Assembly (NCBI GenBank): GCA_002390205.1
Contig: DGOV01000041.1
Coordinates: 1-6,864, forward strand
Source: Proteobacteria bacterium UBA4457
Lineage (GTDB): Bacteria > Pseudomonadota > Gammaproteobacteria > Ga0077536
Length of the DNA stretch: 6,864 bases
Direction of reading: 5' to 3'
The notes beneath the pieces are model-generated. The model ran no database searches. It was not told the DNA's origin and saw only the letters and a program-made list of their open reading frames with translations. Of this stretch, positions 1 to 5,940 are shown in pieces. A program made the translations under genes and the position numbers. Each line of letters begins with the position of its first letter. Position 1 is the stretch's first letter.

Positions 1-258
1 AAATATCAAACAGTCACGGAGCTGGTTACAAACGATCCTGATTGCTCACCTGCAAACCCAGTATTTGAAGAGATACAGCAGCCTGGAATAGGAAGGTACC
101 CGGTATCGAGCGGCGCAATGCATTTTTCAAAAATCCGGCGATCCAGTCCCAGACCCGCTCCCATTCTAGGGAATAATACGGATGAAATTCTAGCCGACAT
201 ATTAAAACTAGACAGCAACACTATAGGAAAGCTACACGACAACCGAATTGTGGCATAA
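1..258 (+). CDS. CaiB/BaiF-type CoA-transferase (family III), C-terminal fragment
   Basis: Reading frame 1 is open from the first base to a TAA at 256-258, giving 85 residues with no start in the window, so this is the 3' end of a gene that begins to the left. The fragment shows the usual tail of family III CoA-transferases: an NPVFEEI segment, a 'P-G-I-G' turn, FSKIRRSSPRPAPILGNNT (compare the family's 'fs-x-tP...aP-x-lG-x-h-T'), then 'DEILADIL' and a last helix ending in 'NRIVA'. Family members are normally about 390-410 residues and move CoA between an acyl-CoA and a free carboxylic acid; the catalytic Asp lies in the missing part. It ends 15 bases before the kinase gene and is probably the upstream member of the same operon, where it would activate the pathway substrate as a CoA thioester. 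A racemase of the same fold (alpha-methylacyl-CoA racemase) cannot be excluded from this fragment. Confidence 0.85.
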   Translation, partial: KYQTVTELVTNDPDCSPANPVFEEIQQPGIGRYPVSSGAMHFSKIRRSSPRPAPILGNNTDEILADILKLDSNTIGKLHDNRIVA

Positions 259-273
259 AAAGAGATAATAAAA

Positions 274-1344
274 ATGGATGATCGACAAGAAAAATTCTCA
301 GGAACGAAAGATGTGCAATCCCATCTTGAACTGGACATAAGCAGGCTCACCCCGTGGTTGAAATCAAACGTTGAAGGTTTTTCTGGACCATTAACGGTTA
401 AAGAGTTTAAAGGTGGCCAGTCTAACCCCACTTACCAACTCGTCACGCCCGACAAACGTTACGTGTTGCGTCGGAAGCCGCCGGGAATATTAATGCACTC
501 TGCCCATGCGGTGGATCGGGAATTCAGAGTCATCGATGCGTTAGGACACGCCAATTTTGCAGTCCCTAAAGCATTCGCGCTTTGCGAAGATGACAATGTA
601 CTGGGAACCATGTTTTACGTAATGGAAATGGTCGACGGTCGAATCTTTTGGGACTTATCCCTTCCAGAGCAAACGCCTGAAGAAAGGACTGCTATATACA
701 AATCAAAACTAGAAACGTTAGCTCATCTTCAGAGTATTAATCCTTTCGATATCGGACTTGAAGGCTTCGGGAAGACTAAAGACTACATGGCGAGACAAAT
801 TCATCGCTGGGGCAAAATTTATGTAGCATCCGAAACGAACAAAATACCATTAATGGATAAATTAAATGAATGGTTGCCCAAGCATATACCTGAGACAGAA
901 GAATTATCTATTATCCACGGAGACTATCGATTGGACAATGTAGTCTGTCATCCGACAGAACCCAAGGTGATCGCTGTGCTGGACTGGGAGCTGTCGACCC
1001 TTGGGCACCCCTTAGGTGATTTTGCCGCCCACCTCGCTCCCTGGCTGATCCCAAATATAAATGAGCGCGTATCTAGCCTCGAGGGACTAAATCTGTCAAA
1101 GCTTGGCATTCCAACCGAAGAAGAGTACATCGCGCAATACTGTGTCCTAACCAATAGGGATCACATTGACAATCTAGACTTCTACAAAGCTTATACCTTA
1201 TGGAGACTAGCCGCTATATACCAAGGGATTGTCAAACGGGTAGAGGACGGCACTGCAGCGAGCACCGATGCTTTAACGGATACTGACATACCAGAAGCTT
1301 TTGCAGAAAGAGCATGGTTTTATGCTGAAAAATCATTATCTTAA
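274..1344 (+). CDS. APH-fold phosphotransferase, ACAD10/11-kinase/LvaA-like (putative hydroxyacyl-CoA kinase)
   Basis: A 356-residue soluble protein of the aminoglycoside phosphotransferase/choline kinase fold. Visible are a glycine-containing nucleotide loop (FKGGQSNPTY, 45-54), a 'VLRRKPPG' strand with the probable ATP-contacting Lys68, the 'AHAVDREFRV' helix typical of the acyl-CoA-dehydrogenase-associated subgroup (77-86), 'MEMVDGRIFWD' (117-127), the catalytic loop HGDYRLDN (215-222; Asp217 as base, Asn222 for metal) and the metal-binding LDWE (236-239). The kinase domains of human ACAD10/ACAD11 and the LvaA protein of Pseudomonas putida belong to this subgroup and phosphorylate 4-hydroxyacyl-CoAs. 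By inference this protein phosphorylates a hydroxyl group of a CoA thioester rather than an antibiotic. The ATG at 274 has a weak AGAG nine bases upstream and follows the CoA-transferase stop by 15 bases. Length is normal and no key residue is missing. The exact substrate is unknown. Confidence 0.85.
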   Translation: MDDRQEKFSGTKDVQSHLELDISRLTPWLKSNVEGFSGPLTVKEFKGGQSNPTYQLVTPDKRYVLRRKPPGILMHSAHAVDREFRVIDALGHANFAVPKAFALCEDDNVLGTMFYVMEMVDGRIFWDLSLPEQTPEERTAIYKSKLETLAHLQSINPFDIGLEGFGKTKDYMARQIHRWGKIYVASETNKIPLMDKLNEWLPKHIPETEELSIIHGDYRLDNVVCHPTEPKVIAVLDWELSTLGHPLGDFAAHLAPWLIPNINERVSSLEGLNLSKLGIPTEEEYIAQYCVLTNRDHIDNLDFYKAYTLWRLAAIYQGIVKRVEDGTAASTDALTDTDIPEAFAERAWFYAEKSLS

Positions 1345-1396
1345 CCTAACTATGTGCATAATATATTGACGATAAACTATTGATTAACAAAACTAA

Positions 1397-1403
1397 AGGT
1401 GGA
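1397..1403 (+). promoter_or_regulatory. Ribosome binding site of the first dehydrogenase gene
   Basis: AGGTGGA lies just before the ATG at 1406. It is a near-consensus Shine-Dalgarno sequence with a short spacer of about 2-3 bases. It supports this start, as does the protein's normal N-terminal length for the family. Confidence 0.5.
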
Positions 1404-1405
1404 CA

Positions 1406-2572
1406 ATGTCTTCTATAGCAGATCAACTAAGGTTTGAGCCTGCATCTCTCCCGCCGGAGTCGGAAACTCTGCGTGAAGAGGTAAGGGAATTTCTTAATAC
1501 GGAATTGCAAGACTATTCTGTAATACAAAGAAGTCATAGTTGGGAAGCCTATGATGCCGAGTTTAGCGCGAAGCTAGGCGCCAAAGGTTGGTTAGGTCTA
1601 ACCCTTCCAAAAGAATATGGAGGACAAGGACGCTCGGCTTTTGATAGATATGTCGTTGTAGAGGAATGTCTTGTCGCTGGAGCCCCTACTGCTTTTCACT
1701 GGGTAGCAGATAGGCAAAGCGGCACTTTACTCACTCGGTACGGAAGCGAGACTCAGAAAAAAACCATTATCCCGAGGATAACAGCAGGAAAAGCGTGCTT
1801 TGCCATAGGAATGAGCGAGCCTAACTCTGGCTCCGATTTAGCCTCTCTGAAAACTAAAGCTGAACGCACCAACTCGGGATGGTTGGTCAATGGAACTAAA
1901 ATATGGACGAGTAATGCACATCGAGCTGACTACATGATTGCTCTTTTTCGAACAGATCCAGATCCAAATAAAAAACACGCGGGACTATCCCAGTTTTTAA
2001 TCGATCTCAAGCAAGTTAAAGGTATCACCCCTAGAACTATAGAGAACTTAGCAGGTGGAAAGAATTTCAATGAGGTTGCTTTTGTAGATGTAGAACTTCC
2101 TGAGGAGGCTCTGATCGGCGTCGAGGGTGAGGGTTGGCGTCAAGTAACTGAAGAGTTAGCCTTGGAAAGGAGTGGGCCCGAGCGCTATTTGTCCTGTTTC
2201 TTTTTGCTTCGCAAACTTTTAGATGAATTAAGTGGAGAAGAAAACCCAGCTATTTTATCTAAAATAGGGCTCCAAATAGCCTGGGCTATAACCCTGAGAA
2301 ATATGTCAATAAGCATTGCCGCTCAACTTCAGGCTGGGGAAAATCCCACACTGGCCGCCTCTGTAGTCAAAGACTTGGGCTGCCAGTTTGAGCAAGCTCT
2401 TCCAGGACTAGCGCAAGAACTGTGCCACCTGGAGCCTACATTGGAAGGTTACGGTAATAGTTACCAACAAATCTTAGGAAACCTTATTCAAATAGCACCT
2501 TCTTTCTCTTTACGGGGCGGGACGCCAGAGATCATGAGAGGAATTATCGCAAAAGGGATGGGCATCCGATGA
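1406..2572 (+). CDS. Acyl-CoA dehydrogenase, FAD-motif/catalytic subunit of a two-subunit enzyme
   Basis: A 388-residue acyl-CoA dehydrogenase. The N-terminal helical domain includes LTLPKEYGGQG (65-75). The middle beta domain carries the family signature GMSEPNSGSDLAS (135-147) and 'VNGTKIWTSNAHRADY' (161-176). The C-terminal helical domain is divergent: the usual 'R-x-Q-F-G' flavin-contact motif is absent, and the C-terminal catalytic 'EGT' is replaced by Gly-Gly-Thr at 371-373. A glutamate in 'LALERSG' (Glu254) occupies the helix position used as catalytic base in isovaleryl-CoA and long-chain acyl-CoA dehydrogenases, so activity is likely retained. The missing flavin contacts are present in the next gene, whose start overlaps this stop by four bases (ATGA). 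I infer an alpha2beta2 enzyme of the kind known for mycobacterial FadE/ChsE pairs and suggested for PimC/PimD. The reaction would be alpha,beta-desaturation of an acyl-CoA, or elimination from a phosphorylated one if it works with the upstream kinase. Confidence 0.87.
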   Translation: MSSIADQLRFEPASLPPESETLREEVREFLNTELQDYSVIQRSHSWEAYDAEFSAKLGAKGWLGLTLPKEYGGQGRSAFDRYVVVEECLVAGAPTAFHWVADRQSGTLLTRYGSETQKKTIIPRITAGKACFAIGMSEPNSGSDLASLKTKAERTNSGWLVNGTKIWTSNAHRADYMIALFRTDPDPNKKHAGLSQFLIDLKQVKGITPRTIENLAGGKNFNEVAFVDVELPEEALIGVEGEGWRQVTEELALERSGPERYLSCFFLLRKLLDELSGEENPAILSKIGLQIAWAITLRNMSISIAAQLQAGENPTLAASVVKDLGCQFEQALPGLAQELCHLEPTLEGYGNSYQQILGNLIQIAPSFSLRGGTPEIMRGIIAKGMGIR

Positions 2573-3609
2573 GTGAACTAAGAAACATACTAGAAGACAG
2601 CGTCAATCGCTTGTTCTCTGATCAACTTGATTGGAGCGCTCTCGAGAAACACGAAAAGAACGGCTGGCCTACTGATTTTTGGACTCACGTGACAGAACAG
2701 GGCATGGACAAGGTGTTAGCTCGAGAGGAAGCTGGCGGGATGTCAGGATCTTGGAGCGATGCTTACCCTATTATCCGCGCATGTGGCCGATATGCAGTCC
2801 CCGTTCCACTGCCTGAGACAATCCTCGCGCATTGGATTGCGGCTCAATCGAACCAAGACCTGAGAGAAGGAGTACCCAGTATCTTTTCGAAAGGGTGTAC
2901 TCTAAAAAACGGAAAATTAGTCCTAGCTAATGAAGGTTTGCCATGGGGAGGTCAGGCTGATTTTTTGATTGGGATCATTAATGGTGATGTTGTCATTGCG
3001 GACACAAAGAATGCAGTTGTTAACCCTCAAAAGAATCTGGGAAGGGATGATAGAGACGCATTAAGTGGCGAACTCGATATTTTAACTACTTACCCTACCC
3101 TGCTTGATGACGATACCGTGCATTGGCTAGGAGCGCTGCTCAGAAGTGCCCAAATAGCTGGTGCCAGCGCAGCCGCACTTGACCTTGCTGTTCAATATGC
3201 TGGAGATCGCGAACAATTTGGACGCTCTCTATCTAAGTTTCAAGCGATACAACATCACCTCGCAGATCTCGCTGGCCTAGTGGCATCAGTGGATGCCATT
3301 GCAATCACTGCGTTTGCACGACTTGATTCTGCAGGAATAAGCGGTGGGCACAGAAATGCTAGGTTCGAAATAGCAGCGGCAAAGTGTCGTGCTAGCGAGG
3401 CGGTGGAGAAAATTACACGTATTAGTCATCAAATACATGGGGCTATCGGTTTTACTTACGAATATGGGTTGCATTTTGTCACCCGTCGACTTTGGGCATG
3501 GCGCTCCGAATATGGTGGGGTCTCCGAATGGGGCGAGAATTTAGGACGTATAGCTGTTGAGGCAGGCGGCGACAAAATTTGGCCGATCATCACAAACAAA
3601 GGACAATAG
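2569..3609 (+). CDS. Acyl-CoA dehydrogenase-like small subunit lacking the catalytic and FAD-signature motifs
   Basis: A 346-residue divergent acyl-CoA dehydrogenase homologue, shorter than the usual 380-400. The N-terminal half is recognisable mainly by 'LAREEAGGMSG' (50-60, equivalent to the 'P-E-x-x-G-G' loop) and 'GRYAVPVPLPETILA' (73-87). The middle beta domain is reduced, and the Glu-x-x-x-Gly-Ser/Thr-Asp signature is absent. The C-terminal domain is well conserved: 'YAGDREQFGRSLSKFQAIQH' (210-229), with Arg214, Gln216, Phe217 and Gly218 as expected flavin contacts, and 'QIHGAIGFTYEYGLH' (288-302). No 'EGT' glutamate follows; the end reads 'WRSEYGGVSEWGENLGR'. These retained motifs are the ones missing from the preceding subunit, and the two genes are translationally coupled by an ATGA overlap. 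The inferred role is a structural and FAD-completing partner in a heterotetramer, with no independent activity. It probably acts in the cytoplasm. Confidence 0.85.
   Translation: MSELRNILEDSVNRLFSDQLDWSALEKHEKNGWPTDFWTHVTEQGMDKVLAREEAGGMSGSWSDAYPIIRACGRYAVPVPLPETILAHWIAAQSNQDLREGVPSIFSKGCTLKNGKLVLANEGLPWGGQADFLIGIINGDVVIADTKNAVVNPQKNLGRDDRDALSGELDILTTYPTLLDDDTVHWLGALLRSAQIAGASAAALDLAVQYAGDREQFGRSLSKFQAIQHHLADLAGLVASVDAIAITAFARLDSAGISGGHRNARFEIAAAKCRASEAVEKITRISHQIHGAIGFTYEYGLHFVTRRLWAWRSEYGGVSEWGENLGRIAVEAGGDKIWPIITNKGQ
3598..3603 (+). promoter_or_regulatory. Ribosome binding site deciding the crotonase start
   Basis: AAAGGA sits eight bases before the ATG at 3612, an optimal spacing, within the last codons of the preceding gene. 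It favours 3612 over the in-frame TTG at 3579, which would overlap the upstream gene by 31 bases and add eleven residues (MADHHKQRTIE) without family similarity. Confidence 0.65.
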
Positions 3610-3611
3610 AA

Positions 3612-4415
3612 ATGTTAGACAACGAATTGACACTAGAAATCGACGGAGTATTAGCACGATTGACCATCAATCGTCCCGACACCCGTAACCCTTTAGGGCA
3701 TGCTGGAGATGGGGATCGGTTTCGACTAGCAGCCGACACCATAAACAAGAACAAAGATCTTAGATGTGTGATCATGACTGGCGCGGGAAAAGCTTTCTCT
3801 GCTGGAGGCGATCTAAAATCCATGCGAGAACGCTCTGGGCACTTTGGTGGTAATGCATTGCAACTACGAGATCATTACCGTGAAAGTATTCATGGAATTG
3901 TAAAAGCAATGTGGGATATCGAAGTCCCTATTGTTGGAGCAATCAATGGGGCTGCAATTGGTTTGGGAGGAGATATCGCTTCGCTTTGCGATATACGACT
4001 CGCTGCAGCCTCGGCAAAATTTGGTGCCACTTTCTTAAAGCTTGGTATATTGCCGGGGGACGGTGGAGCATGGCTTCTGCCTAGACAGATTGGTTGGTCC
4101 CGTGCAGCACAATTGTTTTTTACTGGAGATTTGATTGACGCACAAACCGCAAAAGAGTGGGGTTTGGTATCGGAAGTATATCCAGATGATGAAGTGATGA
4201 AAGAAGCAGAAAAGCTTGCAGCCAAAATCTGTGTCCAGCCACCGCAAGCTTTAAGAATGACAAAAAAGCTCATGCGAGATGGAACTATGGCAAGTTTCGA
4301 CTCCATCATGGAGATGTCTGCGGCCTTACAGGTCACGTTGCAGCATACTGAAGACCACATGGAAGCAGTAAATGCATTCTTTGAAAAGAGGACCCCAGAA
4401 TTCAAAGGGAAATAG
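3612..4415 (+). CDS. Enoyl-CoA hydratase/isomerase family (crotonase-fold) protein with atypical active site
   Basis: A 267-residue crotonase-fold enzyme of normal length. Oxyanion-hole elements are present: 'GKAFSAGGDLKSM' (59-71) and 'NGAAIGLGGDIASLCDIR' (112-129), followed by 'KFGATFLKLGILPGDGGAWL' (136-155) and the C-terminal 'EWGLVSEVYPDDEV' and 'FFEKRTPEF'. Aligned by eye to rat mitochondrial enoyl-CoA hydratase, the two catalytic glutamates (Glu144, Glu164) correspond to Asp121 and Phe141, so simple hydration by the classical mechanism is doubtful. Asp150 in 'PGDGG' is a candidate acid/base or nucleophile, in the region where 4-chlorobenzoyl-CoA dehalogenase has its nucleophilic Asp. 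Isomerase, lyase, decarboxylase or thioesterase activity on a CoA thioester are all possible. The start at ATG 3612 is chosen for its AAAGGA site and a natural N-terminus (MLDNELTLEIDG). It begins two bases after the dehydrogenase small subunit and is surely co-transcribed. Confidence 0.87.
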   Translation: MLDNELTLEIDGVLARLTINRPDTRNPLGHAGDGDRFRLAADTINKNKDLRCVIMTGAGKAFSAGGDLKSMRERSGHFGGNALQLRDHYRESIHGIVKAMWDIEVPIVGAINGAAIGLGGDIASLCDIRLAAASAKFGATFLKLGILPGDGGAWLLPRQIGWSRAAQLFFTGDLIDAQTAKEWGLVSEVYPDDEVMKEAEKLAAKICVQPPQALRMTKKLMRDGTMASFDSIMEMSAALQVTLQHTEDHMEAVNAFFEKRTPEFKGK

Positions 4416-4421
4416 TTAACA

Positions 4422-4442
4422 CTGGAAGCAGTCTGGCTTCAG
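4422..4442 (+). other. Small imperfect hairpin in the crotonase-membrane protein spacer
   Basis: GAAGC (4425-4429) and GCTTC (4436-4440) form a five-pair stem with a six-base loop. Flanking CTG (4422-4424) and AG (4441-4442) could extend it with a bulge. No run of T follows, so it is not a standard terminator. It could reduce expression of the downstream membrane protein or be chance. Confidence 0.25.
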
Positions 4443-4455
4443 AACTGAGAACATA

Positions 4456-5565
4456 TTGAATAAATGGTCAAGATTTAGCAGCATCTACTTGATGCCGGCT
4501 GCTGTTTTCCAAACCGTAATAATCGGTGGCGGATATGGTACGGGCAGAGAAGTTGTAGAGTACGTGACGAAACACGGGGCTTGGGGTGGGCTTATTGCCA
4601 CTGCGATAATCGCAATTATTTTTGCCGTTGTATTATCCACCAGCTTCATTTTTGCTCAAAAATTCAAGGTATATAATTATCGAAGTTTCTTAAGGACACT
4701 TCTCGGGCCCTTCTGGATCATTTATGAAGTTCTTTTCCTGCTGTTATTAATACTCGTTCTTGCGATTGTCTCCTCCGCAATTTCCAGTATATTCAGCGCT
4801 AGGTTCGACACGCCACCGATTATAGCGATAGTTACTTTAATGAGTTTAGTAACCTTTCTAAATTACTATGGAAGAGAGTTTGTTGAAAAACTATTGTCTC
4901 TCTCTACGATAGTTCTAATGACCTCGTTATCAGCATTAACGATACTAACTATCGCCCGATTCTCTGACGACATCCTTGGCAATTTCTTGGCACCCATTGA
5001 TGTTGCAGCTGCCGCTCAAAGCGGTGCTCAATTCGCGATATATAACAGCGCATTGATCCCTGTCCTCATTTACTGTGCTTCAAAAGCTGAAACGAGCAAA
5101 GAAGCAATGAAAGGAGGGTTAATCGCTGGATTGTTCGGTGCTATCCCAGCTTTGATGCTCCACGTCACTTTCCTGCCTCATTTGCCTGAAATTATGACGC
5201 AACAAATTCCTACCTACTACCTACTAGAAAAGATTGGGCTCGACTGGACAATCACGGCATATTTCTTAATATTAACCGGCACAATAGTTTTGACAGCTGT
5301 AGGCGTTCTCCAGGGAGTCAACGAGCGGATTGATTCTTGGAAAAAAGATTCTAGCTCAGGTACACCACTAAAATCATGGCAGCGAGCATTAGTAGCCGCC
5401 ACTCTAACCCTCATAAGTGTATTTCTAGCAAAATTTGGCATAGTCGCTTTGATTGCTGAAGGTTATGGAGCCCTATCATGGGCCTTCTTGGTAGTGTTCA
5501 CTATTCCTCTGCTTACGGTGGGAATCGCTAAAATTAGACAAAAAGGAAAAACGAATGAAGCATAG
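4456..5565 (+). CDS. YkvI-family integral membrane protein (putative LeuT-fold transporter)
   Basis: A 369-residue, very hydrophobic protein with about ten membrane segments by eye (roughly 10-33, 42-67, 84-113, 120-138, 145-168, 190-207, 216-239, 265-288, 309-334 and 335-358). The first segment carries 'VIIGGGYGTGREVVEYVTKH' (21-40), matching the 'G-A-G-F-A-T-G-R-E' hallmark of the uncharacterised YkvI family. In LeuT-fold carriers a Gly-rich break in helix 1 binds substrate and ion. The family has no firmly established substrate that I know of. By context it may import the acid, amino acid or betaine processed by this operon. The start is TTG at 4456 with a weak GAG six bases upstream. The next methionine (4492) would remove the first half of helix 1, and a stop lies in frame at 4417-4419. 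It starts 40 bases after the crotonase gene and overlaps RidA by 11 bases. Confidence 0.8.
   Translation: MNKWSRFSSIYLMPAAVFQTVIIGGGYGTGREVVEYVTKHGAWGGLIATAIIAIIFAVVLSTSFIFAQKFKVYNYRSFLRTLLGPFWIIYEVLFLLLLILVLAIVSSAISSIFSARFDTPPIIAIVTLMSLVTFLNYYGREFVEKLLSLSTIVLMTSLSALTILTIARFSDDILGNFLAPIDVAAAAQSGAQFAIYNSALIPVLIYCASKAETSKEAMKGGLIAGLFGAIPALMLHVTFLPHLPEIMTQQIPTYYLLEKIGLDWTITAYFLILTGTIVLTAVGVLQGVNERIDSWKKDSSSGTPLKSWQRALVAATLTLISVFLAKFGIVALIAEGYGALSWAFLVVFTIPLLTVGIAKIRQKGKTNEA
5541..5547 (+). promoter_or_regulatory. Ribosome binding site of the RidA gene
   Basis: AAAAGGA lies seven bases before the ATG at 5555 and inside the end of the membrane protein gene. It gives the RidA-family gene its own strong translation start despite the 11-base overlap. 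Confidence 0.6.
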
Positions 5566-5935
5566 TATAATTGGTGGAGAATTCAAATTAGCAGATGGCA
5601 CGAAGCTACCGTTGTCTAAGGCGGTGCGTGCAGGAGATTTTGTTTTTTTATCTGGACAATTGGGTTTAAAAAAAGATGGGGCGCTCGCTGACGGAATCGC
5701 TCAACAAACTCTTTGCTGCCTTAAAAACATTGAGGAGCTTCTGTCTAGCGCATCTTTGACTAAGAAGAACGTAATAAAAACAACTGTCTGGCTAACCGAC
5801 GTTACACACTTTGCAGAGTTTAATGCTATTTATGCTGAGACATTCGACAGTGAACCCCCTGCTCGTTCTACGGTTTGTTCAGCTTTAGCGTTGCCTAAAG
5901 CACTGGTTGAAATAGAGGTTGTTGCCTACGGATAA
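5555..5935 (+). CDS. RidA family protein (YjgF/YER057c/UK114)
   Basis: A 126-residue small protein of typical RidA length. Recognisable elements are 'LPLSKAVRAGDFVFLSGQLG' (18-37), 'QQTLCCLKNIEELLSSA' (50-66), 'KKNVIKTTVWLTD' (70-82), 'FNAIYAETF' (89-97), 'PPARSTVCSALALPK' (101-115) and 'VEIEVVAYG' (118-126). Arg104 and Glu119 match Arg105 and Glu120 of Escherichia coli/Salmonella RidA, the carboxylate-binding and water-activating residues for enamine/imine hydrolysis. The family's Tyr17 is replaced by Leu20, so this is probably a RidA-like subgroup rather than canonical RidA. Such proteins form trimers with active sites between subunits and act in the cytoplasm. It overlaps the membrane protein by 11 bases. 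Its place in a catabolic operon suggests a dedicated role on a pathway intermediate, perhaps with a nitrogen-containing substrate, but that is inference. Confidence 0.88.
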   Translation: MKHSIIGGEFKLADGTKLPLSKAVRAGDFVFLSGQLGLKKDGALADGIAQQTLCCLKNIEELLSSASLTKKNVIKTTVWLTDVTHFAEFNAIYAETFDSEPPARSTVCSALALPKALVEIEVVAYG

Positions 5936-5940
5936 TGAGC

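Noticed and set aside
6..431. A 141-codon minus-strand frame at the left edge
   Set aside because: It overlaps the CoA-transferase tail and kinase N-terminus on the other strand, both of which have clear family motifs; its own translation has no recognisable domain.
274..1344. Aminoglycoside resistance kinase
   Set aside because: The HGD...DWE motifs are shared with such kinases, but the 'RRKPPG', 'AHAVDREFRV' and 'DGRIFWD' segments and the acyl-CoA gene neighbours fit the ACAD10/11/LvaA-like group instead.
1366..1390. Possible sigma-70 promoter with TTGACG as -35
   Set aside because: No -10-like hexamer occurs 16-18 bases downstream, so I do not call a promoter.
3579..3611. Upstream TTG start giving an 11-residue longer crotonase
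   Set aside because: It overlaps the preceding gene, has no good ribosome binding site, and its extra residues do not resemble the family N-terminus; the ATG at 3612 has AAAGGA at ideal spacing.
3890..4405. A 171-codon open frame on the minus strand opposite the crotonase gene
   Set aside because: It lies wholly antisense to a well-conserved enzyme, its translation matches no family I recognise, and it is best explained as a shadow frame.
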